Program-made: the position numbers and the translations under genes
The notes under the pieces: generated by a model
Databases searched by the model: none
Told to the model about the DNA's origin: nothing
The model's input: only the letters and a program-made list of their open reading frames with translations
Shown: positions 20,885-27,789 of the stretch, one piece after another
Numbering within the stretch: position 1 is the stretch's first letter
Layout: the number at the start of each line of letters is the position of its first letter
Assembly: GCA_041649615.1 (NCBI GenBank)
Contig: JBAZMT010000011.1
Span: 1 to 27,789, forward strand
Direction: 5' to 3'
DNA from: JALOAR01 sp041649615
GTDB taxonomy: Bacteria > Patescibacteriota > Minisyncoccia > UBA6257 > Colwellbacteraceae
DNA: 27,789 nucleotides

Positions 20885-23794
20885 ATGGCTACCAAGACCA
20901 CAGTCCTCGCCTGCAAGACGCCGAAGCGTAATCCGACCAAGACCGCGCCCAAGTCGAAGAAGGCTGCGAAGCCAAAGCGCAGCTTGACCCAAAAGGCCCC
21001 CAAGGCGGCAAAAAGCAACCCGACCAAGCCGAAGGCTAAGGCAGCGAAGGCTACTCGCACTAGTCGAGTCAAACGATCTGCTAAGCTTACAACCAAGCTT
21101 CGTCAGCTAAAGGAAGCCTGGGTCAAACAGTACACATTCAAGTTGCCAGCGTCTGACTCGGCCAGGAAGGCAATGTCTAAAAGACCTTCCATCGTGGCCG
21201 GTCCAATGCAGGCGGCTATGGACGCTGGAGCCACCGAGTCTCAAATCCATAAAGCTATGGACGATGCGCTAAAGATCGCAAGGCGGTCTAGAGCTACGAG
21301 GATCGGAAAGGGCAGGGTCAAGAAAAACCCCTCCGATCTGAAGTCTCGTGCCAAGTCGGCGGCGAAGGCAGCGGCAGACTCGGCGAGGGAGAAGGCAAAG
21401 AGCGCAGCGAGGCGTGCCGGGGCCGCGACGAGCCGCGCCGCAAAGGCTGGCGCGAAGAAGGGTGCCGAGGTAGCGAAGAGAGCCGCCAAGGCGGGGGCCG
21501 CGAAGGGTGCCGAAATGACCAAGAAGGCTGCGGTATATACGGGTGAGAAACTCAAGCAGGGCGGCAAGCGTGTCGGTCGCAAAGCGGCGGGCGTGGCGAA
21601 AGAGGCGTGGTCCGGGATCGTCAAGGGCTGGAAGGAAAATCCGACCGGCAAGAGTGACTGGAACGGGCTCAAGTCGCAGATCGACTGGCTCATGGGCCGG
21701 GTCCACGTCGGCACGCCGGATGAAGAGGTCCGCGCCAACATTGAGAAGCGATGCAAGAAGGCCGGTTTCGATGCGAAACTGACCCGTCGCTGTAGCGACT
21801 ACGCCATTAAGGCTCACCGCAAGAACCAGCAGATGTACAGCGACGTGATGAGCGGCAGTTTTGGACCGAAGCGAAGGAAGACCAAGAGCAATCCGACGCT
21901 GTACAAGAGAATCGCCGCCAACCCCGTGCCTCGAGCCGGTGGCTATATCTATCGTATCTCTTACGAGACCTGGGACGAAGAGGCTCTCGAGGCTGGCGAG
22001 ACCGACGATAAGGGCTGGAAGGTCGAGGAGTCAGAGAGCTACGATACGCTTGAGTCGCTTCTCGACTCGGTTAGCCACGACGCGTCGTGGCTCGAGTGGA
22101 GCAGTAGCCATCCATCTAGCGGCGACTGGATTATCTCTCAAGATGACCAGGACTACAGGACCGGCGACCGTACGCAGTATAGCCTCTTTATCGAGCGCAG
22201 CGACGGCAAGCCGTTGACCACGGCTCAACTCAAGTTGATCGATAAGAAGCTGCGTCTGCGAGGGACATTTAGCCGAGCTAAGCCTCGCAGCAATCCGAGT
22301 CAGGATCAGGTCCACCTCGCCAAGAAGGGCAAGCAGTGGCATGTCATGCTTGACAAGCACTGGGTACCTATCAGCGATGCCGAGGCGAAGCGCCAGATCG
22401 AGTCGGGCGAAGCCGTCAAGGTGCCGTGGAGCCACAAGGAAATGGCTCACCACGACAGGCCCGACTACATCGACCCGAAGCGGCTCGGGCTCATGCTCCA
22501 GAACTGGCACTATGGTCAAGGCGACCCGGTCTACGCGGTCGGCTCAAGCCTCTTCGCGGGTAAGACCGTGTCCACCGAGGTCCTTGCCGACGCGCTCGAT
22601 CGCATTCGCAGTCTCAAGACAAGCTCGACGGCGCGGCATGACAAGAAGGGTCACAAAGAGCTTGTGACGATTGAGAAGAGTCTAGAGTACCTCGTCGGGA
22701 CCCGACGCGCTATGACTGCGGGGCGGAAAAGCAATCCGGTCAAAAAGAGTGTCAAGTTCCTCGCCTGGACCAATGCTCCCGCCGCCTACGACTACTGGTA
22801 TGTCAAGGACACCGGCAAGAGCGTCAACGGCTTCAGACTAGTTGAGGTGACGGACAGGGAGCGCTGGGAACAGTTTCAGGTGCCTAGGTACGAGTCTGGG
22901 ATGAATATTGCGTTCCCTGCTAGTGACAAGGCTAGGGTCGAACAGTTTGGTCTCGGGACGAAGGCAAAGACGAACCCGGTCAAGAAGTATCACGTATACG
23001 CGGAGGACGGCTACGAAAGCGCACACTCGTCACTTGAAGCGGCAAAAAAGGCAGCCGTGCGTGGTAGTAAACTGCGCGGCATCGTGTACAAAGTCGTTCA
23101 GACGACTGGAGGATATACCGGAGGCGGACACGGCATAACCGTGTTCACGACATCGAAGGCAAAGACGAACCCGGTCAGGAGCGGCGGAAAGGTGAAGGCT
23201 CGCTCCATCACCTTGACCAAGCTCAGCGGTTCCAAGAGCGTGGGCAAGAGCGTTACGCTTGAAGGCGGCAATGTCTGGGCAAAGGCTGATAGGCAACTCT
23301 CGCTTTGGGCCGAGCCACCGGCTCAGGAGAAGGTCAAGTTCACCGTGTCCTATGCCGACGCGGAGACCTACACCGGCAGCTATGCGACGAAGAGCAGCGG
23401 CAGGGAAAGCCTCGCCGGTCACATCCGTATGACGCTCGACGCGGTTGCCGCAGCCTCGCCGAGCCAGATCTCGGAGAAGGATCGTGAGAAGTGGGCCGGG
23501 TTCCGAAACAGGTATGAGACTGGCTGCAAGGTCTGCGACAACCCGACAATAGTCACCAAGTCTCAAGTCAAGAAGCTGCTGGCTCAATACAAGATTCCGG
23601 GCCAACTCAGCGGCAAGGGTAGTGACTGGACACTCGAGCTACCCGACGAGAAGGCATACAAGCTCTGGAACCGGACCGCTGGCAAGACCGTTAAGGTAGG
23701 TGGCTACCGCTCCGGTTTCGGCTCCTGGGTCTTGAGCCCCGGATACCAGAGCAAGGGTGACTGGAACGATATCTCGTCACGCTGGCACTACTAG
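20885..23794 (+). CDS. 969-residue multi-domain protein punctuated by NP motifs
   Basis: The largest gene of the window. Residues 1-250 are Lys/Ala-rich, histone H1-like (for example AAKAGAKKGAEVAKRAAKAG), interrupted by a helical unit at about 65-140. Residues 255-325 are a compact helical domain (DWNGLKSQIDWLMGRVHVG). At least five small alpha/beta or beta units follow, at about 350-465, 475-612, 622-692, 702-758 and 770-880, with a final one at 888-969. The boundaries coincide with eleven Asn-Pro motifs at about 16, 45, 148, 252, 336, 346, 470, 617, 697, 762 and 886, most of the form [KR]-x-N-P-[TSV]. No enzyme motif, signal or membrane helix is visible. It may be a genome-binding virion protein or a polyprotein cut at NP sites; neither is proven. 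Expression is probably from the leaderless promoter at 20850. Confidence 0.75.
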   Translation: MATKTTVLACKTPKRNPTKTAPKSKKAAKPKRSLTQKAPKAAKSNPTKPKAKAAKATRTSRVKRSAKLTTKLRQLKEAWVKQYTFKLPASDSARKAMSKRPSIVAGPMQAAMDAGATESQIHKAMDDALKIARRSRATRIGKGRVKKNPSDLKSRAKSAAKAAADSAREKAKSAARRAGAATSRAAKAGAKKGAEVAKRAAKAGAAKGAEMTKKAAVYTGEKLKQGGKRVGRKAAGVAKEAWSGIVKGWKENPTGKSDWNGLKSQIDWLMGRVHVGTPDEEVRANIEKRCKKAGFDAKLTRRCSDYAIKAHRKNQQMYSDVMSGSFGPKRRKTKSNPTLYKRIAANPVPRAGGYIYRISYETWDEEALEAGETDDKGWKVEESESYDTLESLLDSVSHDASWLEWSSSHPSSGDWIISQDDQDYRTGDRTQYSLFIERSDGKPLTTAQLKLIDKKLRLRGTFSRAKPRSNPSQDQVHLAKKGKQWHVMLDKHWVPISDAEAKRQIESGEAVKVPWSHKEMAHHDRPDYIDPKRLGLMLQNWHYGQGDPVYAVGSSLFAGKTVSTEVLADALDRIRSLKTSSTARHDKKGHKELVTIEKSLEYLVGTRRAMTAGRKSNPVKKSVKFLAWTNAPAAYDYWYVKDTGKSVNGFRLVEVTDRERWEQFQVPRYESGMNIAFPASDKARVEQFGLGTKAKTNPVKKYHVYAEDGYESAHSSLEAAKKAAVRGSKLRGIVYKVVQTTGGYTGGGHGITVFTTSKAKTNPVRSGGKVKARSITLTKLSGSKSVGKSVTLEGGNVWAKADRQLSLWAEPPAQEKVKFTVSYADAETYTGSYATKSSGRESLAGHIRMTLDAVAAASPSQISEKDREKWAGFRNRYETGCKVCDNPTIVTKSQVKKLLAQYKIPGQLSGKGSDWTLELPDEKAYKLWNRTAGKTVKVGGYRSGFGSWVLSPGYQSKGDWNDISSRWHY

Positions 23795-23800
23795 ACCGCT

Positions 23801-24532
23801 ATGCCTGGCACCCTCATAGTCACCGGGCCTATGAATGCGTCTCAACTCGGCGTTCCAAAGGACGCGGACTATAGGGTAATCCATATCCATCCCAAGGGCT
23901 CGGACATCGGCAGCAATGCGATGCAAGCTGCCGCATCGGCCTGGCTCGGAGGCAAATCGCTCCGGGACCGGGTCGGTGGTACCGAGCCGATTGGCGTGGC
24001 CTGGTTCTCTGCCGGTCACGGCGCGGTGCGAGCTATCCTCTCAACATCGAACCCTTCGGACGCAGTGGCGTGGCTATGCATCGACGGGCTCTATGGCAGC
24101 AACGCATTCGTCGATAGACTCGTCACATCTGCCAGGGCGAAAGAGACCTCGCTCATCGCAACTGCCTCCACCTCGACTCCGGGGCAGTACGACCACAGTC
24201 TGGATCGGTGGAGGGAGGCGATGGGAAGGCTCGACTCGCCTCGAGTCGGTCCCTCCGCTGCCACCGAGTGGGGCCTGCCGCAGCCCGACGAGTGCTGGGG
24301 CGAGACCGGCTACCTCGTCGCGGGCTATCTCGACCTGGGGCACCACGAGCAGGTACCCGCGACGAGAGCCGCAATGCTTCAGTGGTGGGACGCGGCTCGA
24401 GCCCCTGCCTCTAAACCTCCCACCATTCCGCCGCCTGCTCCCTATGATCCCGTCGATGCTCCGCTGTGGCCGATTCTGGGGATCGGTGCTATGACTGCGT
24501 TGGGATTTTACCTGCTATCGAGGCGAAGATGA
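23801..24532 (+). CDS. Tail-anchored alpha/beta-hydrolase-like protein
   Basis: A 243-residue protein. The core looks like an alpha/beta hydrolase: a strand then WFSAGHGAVRAIL with candidate nucleophile S70 at the strand-helix turn, AWLCIDGLYG with D95, a strand SLIATAST, and GHHEQVP near the end with H181 or H182 as candidate catalytic His. The first Gly of the usual G-x-S-x-G is replaced by Trp. A proline linker (PPTIPPPAPYDPVD) leads to a transmembrane helix at about 223-240 and the tail SRRR. Possible roles are esterase, lipase or depolymerase at the virion membrane. Fold assignment is moderate, and substrate unknown. It starts six bases after the large NP protein. Confidence 0.55.
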   Translation: MPGTLIVTGPMNASQLGVPKDADYRVIHIHPKGSDIGSNAMQAAASAWLGGKSLRDRVGGTEPIGVAWFSAGHGAVRAILSTSNPSDAVAWLCIDGLYGSNAFVDRLVTSARAKETSLIATASTSTPGQYDHSLDRWREAMGRLDSPRVGPSAATEWGLPQPDECWGETGYLVAGYLDLGHHEQVPATRAAMLQWWDAARAPASKPPTIPPPAPYDPVDAPLWPILGIGAMTALGFYLLSRRR

Positions 24533-24726
24533 AAGCATCCAAGAAGAAACAAAGGTGTTGGTGCCACGTCGCAGTGGAAGATAGGTATGATGCGAATAAG
24601 GATGTCGAAATAGTTTTATGGACTGGTGAATCACTTAGCGCTATTGCGGAGGCATGTAGAAATAAGTATCCTAACGGAAAATTCACCTTTGGCACTATAC
24701 ATTGGGATGATTTTCCAAAGCGATGA
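24529..24726 (+). CDS. Small AT-rich gene (65 aa)
   Basis: The ATG overlaps the upstream stop (ATGA), with GAGGCGAAG before it. The product is MKASKKKQRCWCHVAVEDRY to HWDDFPKR: a basic N-terminus with CWCH, then a short beta-alpha-beta-like unit (VEIVLWTGESLSAIAEACRN). By eye its DNA is clearly richer in A and T, and uses different codons, than the flanking genes. This suggests recent acquisition. Function unknown; the stop overlaps the next start. Confidence 0.5.
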   Translation: MKASKKKQRCWCHVAVEDRYDANKDVEIVLWTGESLSAIAEACRNKYPNGKFTFGTIHWDDFPKR

Positions 24727-25931
24727 GATACAGCTATCTGAGCCTGGGCAATGTCCTCGCCTGGGAAAGCGAGGCGGCGAGGCGCGGCGTATCCGAAGTG
24801 GCTCGGAGCAATCGCGGCTTTCTGCGCGCCTACGAAACTGCCGGATCGGCTCGAGCCTTATCTCCTGAGTGGCGGGCGAAGCGGGAAGGCTTCATTGCCA
24901 GGCACATGGCGCAGGCATCCAACGAGCCATGGTTCGACGCCAAGGGTCGCCCGACGCGAAGGCATCTAGCGCTGATCATGTGGGCCTACAGCCCGCAGCC
25001 GTCGAGGCTGCGAAGGGACAATCCGGTCATGGGCATTCTCACCGACTCAGAGCTACGGGCGGCGGCGAAGAGCAATCCGGTCCCCAAGGACCCCGCCAAA
25101 ACTCTAATGAAAATTCGCATGAGTGAGATGCAATGCTCCCTAATGGAGAATTACTTCTTCGATCCCGTATGGGTTGAAGAGACGAGTTTGATGGGAGATC
25201 CTCTTTTCCCTGGTGTGATGCGAGGCAAGACGCTTGAGGTATTCGATAGAGATCTAGCGTTCACCATGCTCACGGACAGGGCAAACCAACTCGATGACGA
25301 GTACGAGTACCTGCGGAGGGAAACAGGCGTGAACGCTTTTCCTGAAGGTAGGGACTGGGCGCGCTATATGCGTGACGCGGCAACCACGCTCGCATCGAAG
25401 ATACTTCGGGGAATGGAGGCGAAGCGTAATCCTGTTTCCAGGGGAGGAGTAACGGCGAAGAGCAATCCGAGTATTAGACGCGCCCTGAATGCTGAAGAAA
25501 AGGCCAAGGGGTATGAGCTAGTTCGCGTATTGGTTCGACACGCATATCCAAAAAATGGCAACGTCGGCAGAGCAACGGCTTATTACGAATGGGAGCTTCG
25601 ACGATATGGAAAGCGCATAATCTCGTGCAGTCGAGCCCAGGATGCCATATCTATCATCTATGAGTTCCCAGAAGACAACCCGACCAAGCCGAAGCCGCCT
25701 GCCCTGCCCTTTCACGGTGGCAAGTGCTATGCCTGCGAACGGCCAGCAGTGGGTCTACGAGATAGAAGGCCCGAGGGAGGAGAGTTGGAGCCTGCCTGTA
25801 GGCGTCATGCCGATCCAAGCATTAGGACCTATGCGGCTTGCATCTACTGCGACGGTCCGGTGCGGAAGGGCTCGGTCTCTATCGACGGTGAGTGGGCGCA
25901 TGCGAAGTGCCACGAGGAGGCGTGCAGATGA
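24723..25931 (+). CDS. NP-motif protein with C-terminal zinc-ribbon-like domain
   Basis: A 402-residue protein. Residues 1-98 form a helical domain (AWESEAARRGVSEVARSNRG, LSPEWRAKREGFIARHMAQ, PTRRHLALIMWAYS) of a type I associate with phage and environmental proteins but cannot name. NP motifs at about 100, 118, 236, 248 and 319 separate it from an AT-richer helical unit (125-230), a small alpha/beta unit (255-315) and a C-terminal metal-binding-like part with C335-x2-C338, C359-x2-H362, C373-x2-C376 and H393/C396. The punctuation is the same as in the 969-residue protein. Composition changes at the NP junctions suggest assembly from separate pieces. A DNA- or RNA-contacting virion or regulatory protein is possible. 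Confidence 0.6.
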   Translation: MRYSYLSLGNVLAWESEAARRGVSEVARSNRGFLRAYETAGSARALSPEWRAKREGFIARHMAQASNEPWFDAKGRPTRRHLALIMWAYSPQPSRLRRDNPVMGILTDSELRAAAKSNPVPKDPAKTLMKIRMSEMQCSLMENYFFDPVWVEETSLMGDPLFPGVMRGKTLEVFDRDLAFTMLTDRANQLDDEYEYLRRETGVNAFPEGRDWARYMRDAATTLASKILRGMEAKRNPVSRGGVTAKSNPSIRRALNAEEKAKGYELVRVLVRHAYPKNGNVGRATAYYEWELRRYGKRIISCSRAQDAISIIYEFPEDNPTKPKPPALPFHGGKCYACERPAVGLRDRRPEGGELEPACRRHADPSIRTYAACIYCDGPVRKGSVSIDGEWAHAKCHEEACR

Positions 25932-26257
25932 CTATCCAACTCCGAGGGAATAGGCAGAAGCGACTCGATTCTGTCGAGGAGCAGCAGAGAATAGAGGCTC
26001 AAAACCTGAAGGTTCTCGGGGTCTCGGCAGAGAGCCTATCCAAAACATTTGTCGAGCAGTGGATGCGCAGGCTGCCAGAGATCAACGCAGACCATGCGAC
26101 CTTCGACGAGCTACGTCGAGCCTCGACGCGGGTGACCCGGCTGCGAGAGGAGCTAGCAGAGGCAGAGCAGCGGCTCGTCGCGGCGCGACGCGACGCCGCT
26201 GCGTACCTGCTCCGCAACTGGTCTAGGGACGAGGTCATCGAAGCTGCGTCGAGGTAG
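25928..26257 (+). CDS. Coiled-coil protein (109 aa)
   Basis: The ATG overlaps the stop of the zinc-ribbon-like gene (ATGA). The product is soluble, charged and helical. Residues 12-60 contain a helix with VSAESLSKTFVEQWMRRLPE, and residues 65-100 form a coiled coil (RRASTRVTRLREELAEAEQR). No known family is recognised. It is the last gene of the plus-strand run before the only long non-coding stretch, and could be a small scaffold or regulatory protein. Confidence 0.6.
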   Translation: MTIQLRGNRQKRLDSVEEQQRIEAQNLKVLGVSAESLSKTFVEQWMRRLPEINADHATFDELRRASTRVTRLREELAEAEQRLVAARRDAAAYLLRNWSRDEVIEAASR

Positions 26258-26703
26258 TACCCTTGACCACTGCTCAGGCGACACTCCTGGGATCGACGCG
26301 GTGCGTCACAACTCTTTGCGCAGCCGCTACGCATCGAGCGGATCCTTCGTGAGGTGTGTAGCTACTCGCTGCGTAGCCCCAAAACCTTTTTGACGCGGCA
26401 GGCACGAGTCGCAAGCCGTCCCGGCTCGGGCTCCCGGAATCGGGCCGGTTGCGTCGCCGCGCGGCCCACAACCACTTGCTACCACACGAGACGACACGCG
26501 AAGGTGTGCCGCGAGGCAACGCTGAACATGGTGTCAGTACGACAGGCTAAGTGCTCGATGTCTAAGCGATACACTCAATGGTATGACACCGTTGCCAGGG
26601 GTGACTGCGAGGCGTGCCCAATAGTTCCGCGCACTTAGCGTTGGCACTGCTCGTGCAGTGGCTCTTGGCAGGCGTCGCAGCCAACCAGCGACGCGGAGGA
26701 CAA
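26258..26703. other. Non-coding stretch at a module boundary
   Basis: About 446 bases without a convincing gene. A reading frame at 26354-26638 has unusual composition, no ribosome binding site and no recognisable product. The inverted repeat GCTAC/GTAGC near 26360-26376 followed 12 bases later by TTTTT is a weak terminator candidate. GGTGTC and GACACC recur as distant inverted copies near 26530 and 26585. No tRNA, long direct repeat array or clear origin could be recognised by eye. Confidence 0.5.
26642..26660 (+). promoter_or_regulatory. Sigma54-like promoter match overlapping a palindrome
   Basis: TGGCAC (26642-26647) and GTGCA (26653-26657) keep the GG-to-GC spacing of the -24/-12 consensus, with two mismatches at less critical positions. 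The same bases contain the perfect inverted repeat CACTGC-TCGT-GCAGTG (26645-26660), so an operator or hairpin is an equal alternative. TTGGCA recurs 24 bases downstream. The next gene starts at 26704. Confidence 0.3.
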
Positions 26704-27615
26704 ATGAACCCCTCGACCAAGCCAGCCCGCCCCCGTCTCACCCCCACCGCCAAGCGTGAAGCCGCCGCCGTCCTCGACGATGCGGTGGTGTCTGTCACTG
26801 TCCATACCCCTCGTCTGCGCCGTCTGCTCCTGGAGCAGAGCCGGATGCAGGACGTGACCCGTCGCCATTACTGGCGGCACGGGGACCAGGCTCTGCTCCT
26901 ATGGGACATGAGCCAAGTCTTCGCCGCTGACCTCGCTTCCGAGGTCCGGTCCTCGGCTCTCTCCCGACTCGGTGTGAGCGACGAGGGCAAGGCGGTCGTC
27001 GCCATCGCCAGGGTGCGGCTGGCTCGCCAGGCAGTGGCGAGTCTCCCCAGCGACACGCTCGCCAGCCGCGAGCCGGGCTGGGTCCTGGTCCGCCAGGCCA
27101 AGCGCCGGGCCGAGCGAGTCGAGGCGGCGCGCCGCGCCCTCGAGAATCTCGTCGCGGGGGCCTACCGTCGCGCCAGCTACCGCCGCGCCACCAGCGCATG
27201 GGTGGGCGGCGAGAACAGCCTCCGGGTCTGGACCGGGGACGAGGCTGGTGTCACTGCCACGACCTACACGGTCTGGCACAAGCGCCATGCCTGGAAGGGC
27301 TCGAACCTGGAGGTGACCCTTACGGTCCCCCAGGACTGGGAGGCGACGGTCCTGGACCGTGGGCTCGACGTCGTCGAGGAGCGCCTGACCCTGTCGGCGG
27401 TCCCCGTCTCGATCACGGAGACCGAGGAGGTCTACGAGGCGGTCTGGGTCGAGCAGAGTCGTGGGCTCTCGCTGGTCACGGCTCGCGGCGTGATCTACCG
27501 CCGCCGGTCTCGAGGCGCGGGGAGCGCCTGGCTGCCCTGGGTCCACGCCCAGTCTCTGCGTGGGGCTCGTGCGGTCTACGCCAGGCAGATGGCGCAGACG
27601 AAAGAGGTGGCGTGA
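26704..27615 (+). CDS. Unknown protein of a GC-rich module (303 aa)
   Basis: The start at 26704 has GGAGG four bases upstream; the frame is open to 26614 but without such a site. The first 165 residues are Arg/Ala-rich and helical (TAKREAAAVLDDAVVSVTVH, RRHYWRHGDQALLLWDMSQ, VRQAKRRAERVEAARRALE). The last 130 are beta-rich (NLEVTLTVPQDWEATVL, TEEVYEAVWVEQSRGLS). It has no membrane helix and no NP motifs. Codons are strongly G/C-ending, more so than in the upstream genes, so it may belong to a different transcriptional module or have a different origin. The stop overlaps the next start. Family not recognised. Confidence 0.6.
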   Translation: MNPSTKPARPRLTPTAKREAAAVLDDAVVSVTVHTPRLRRLLLEQSRMQDVTRRHYWRHGDQALLLWDMSQVFAADLASEVRSSALSRLGVSDEGKAVVAIARVRLARQAVASLPSDTLASREPGWVLVRQAKRRAERVEAARRALENLVAGAYRRASYRRATSAWVGGENSLRVWTGDEAGVTATTYTVWHKRHAWKGSNLEVTLTVPQDWEATVLDRGLDVVEERLTLSAVPVSITETEEVYEAVWVEQSRGLSLVTARGVIYRRRSRGAGSAWLPWVHAQSLRGARAVYARQMAQTKEVA

Positions 27616-27789
27616 TGAGCGCTATCCGCCGAGCCCCCCTCTCTGCCTGGCTGGCTCCCGAGTACCCTGGCTGCTCGATCATCCAGGCCCGGTGGCTGCG
27701 CCAGGGCATGTCGCCCCGCGACATCGCGAGGCGCACCGATCCCGCGTCGAGCCTCTCCTCGTCCGAGGCGCACCGCTGGCTCAGCGACG
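27615..27789 (+). CDS. Partial gene, possible helix-turn-helix protein
   Basis: The ATG overlaps the preceding stop (TGATG) and the frame stays open to the window edge, giving 58 residues. The visible part reads MSAIRRAPLSAWLAPEYPG and then QARWLRQGMSPRDIARRTDP, which resembles the scanning and recognition helices of a helix-turn-helix, followed by SSSEAHRWLSD. It is probably a small regulator or DNA-binding protein; the rest lies outside the window. Confidence 0.5.
   Translation, partial: MSAIRRAPLSAWLAPEYPGCSIIQARWLRQGMSPRDIARRTDPASSLSSSEAHRWLSD

Noticed and set aside
20452..21096. Minus-strand open frame of 214 codons
   Set aside because: Antisense to the tail-anchored gene at 20244 and the promoter at 20850; Arg/Ser-rich low-complexity product.
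20885..25931. 2A-type ribosome-skipping sites at the NP motifs
   Set aside because: The required N-P-G-P core and upstream D-x-E are absent; the residue after NP is T, S or V.
26354..26638. Open frame of 94 codons in the non-coding stretch
   Set aside because: No ribosome binding site, atypical composition and no domain; a shorter version from 26528 is equally unsupported.
26258..26703. tRNA gene or CRISPR array in the only long gap
   Set aside because: No T-loop consensus with matching acceptor stem and no regularly spaced repeats could be found by eye.

Overview
The window looks like the virion-structure and lysis region of a tailless, membrane-containing bacterial virus or a closely related virus-derived element. 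It is gene-dense, nearly all genes read on the + strand, and stop and start codons overlap by 1-4 bases at many junctions. There is no portal, large terminase, tail tube, tape measure or sheath protein. Instead there is a candidate major capsid protein (2838-4145) with its own strong terminator, further beta-rich structural proteins, three paralogous spike-like proteins and a beta-helix protein. Eleven proteins end in one transmembrane helix followed by a short basic tail. Cell-wall and peptide-degrading domains (lytic transglycosylase, LysM, M15 peptidase, CHAP/NlpC-like, papain-like) and two lipoprotein-like signals point to a bacterial host, probably with an outer membrane. The host itself cannot be named from this sequence.

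Layout. 20-1257: tail-anchored lytic transglycosylase and an unknown protein. 1284-2768: very basic, multi-membrane-span protein that could link genome and membrane. 2838-4145: candidate major capsid protein, followed by a near-perfect 20-bp terminator hairpin. 4270-8356: minor capsid-like proteins and tail-anchored LysM proteins. 8385-11189: three spike paralogs and a parallel beta-helix protein. 11198-13994: lysis-type cassette (small membrane protein, M15 peptidase, holin-like protein, coiled-coil membrane protein). 14002-17815: tail-anchored proteins with a duplicated anchor, a lipoprotein, a papain-like protease, a DUF5661 protein, a Cys-rich lipoprotein and a thioredoxin. 17825-19678: two minus-strand DNA-binding-type regulators flanking a CHAP/NlpC-like hydrolase. 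19778-25931: an acidic-tail protein, a tail-anchored protein, a 969-residue multi-domain protein and a 402-residue protein both punctuated by [KR]-x-N-P motifs, and a tail-anchored alpha/beta-hydrolase-like protein. 26258-26703 is the only long non-coding stretch. After it the composition becomes more GC-rich and the proteins lack the anchors and NP motifs, so a different module probably begins.

How the parts may work together (inference): the capsid encloses a membrane vesicle. Enzymes and scaffolds are held in that vesicle by C-terminal anchors whose basic tails would face the DNA. Spike and beta-helix proteins bind the host surface, and membrane-held wall hydrolases open the envelope during entry. 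The M15, holin-like and coiled-coil genes release progeny. Regulation appears to use two divergent repressor-like genes and a promoter class with conserved geometry (TTG-box, 17 bp, TAnnnT, 6 bp, ATG) that would make leaderless mRNAs. Replication, packaging and integration genes were not seen and presumably lie outside the window.
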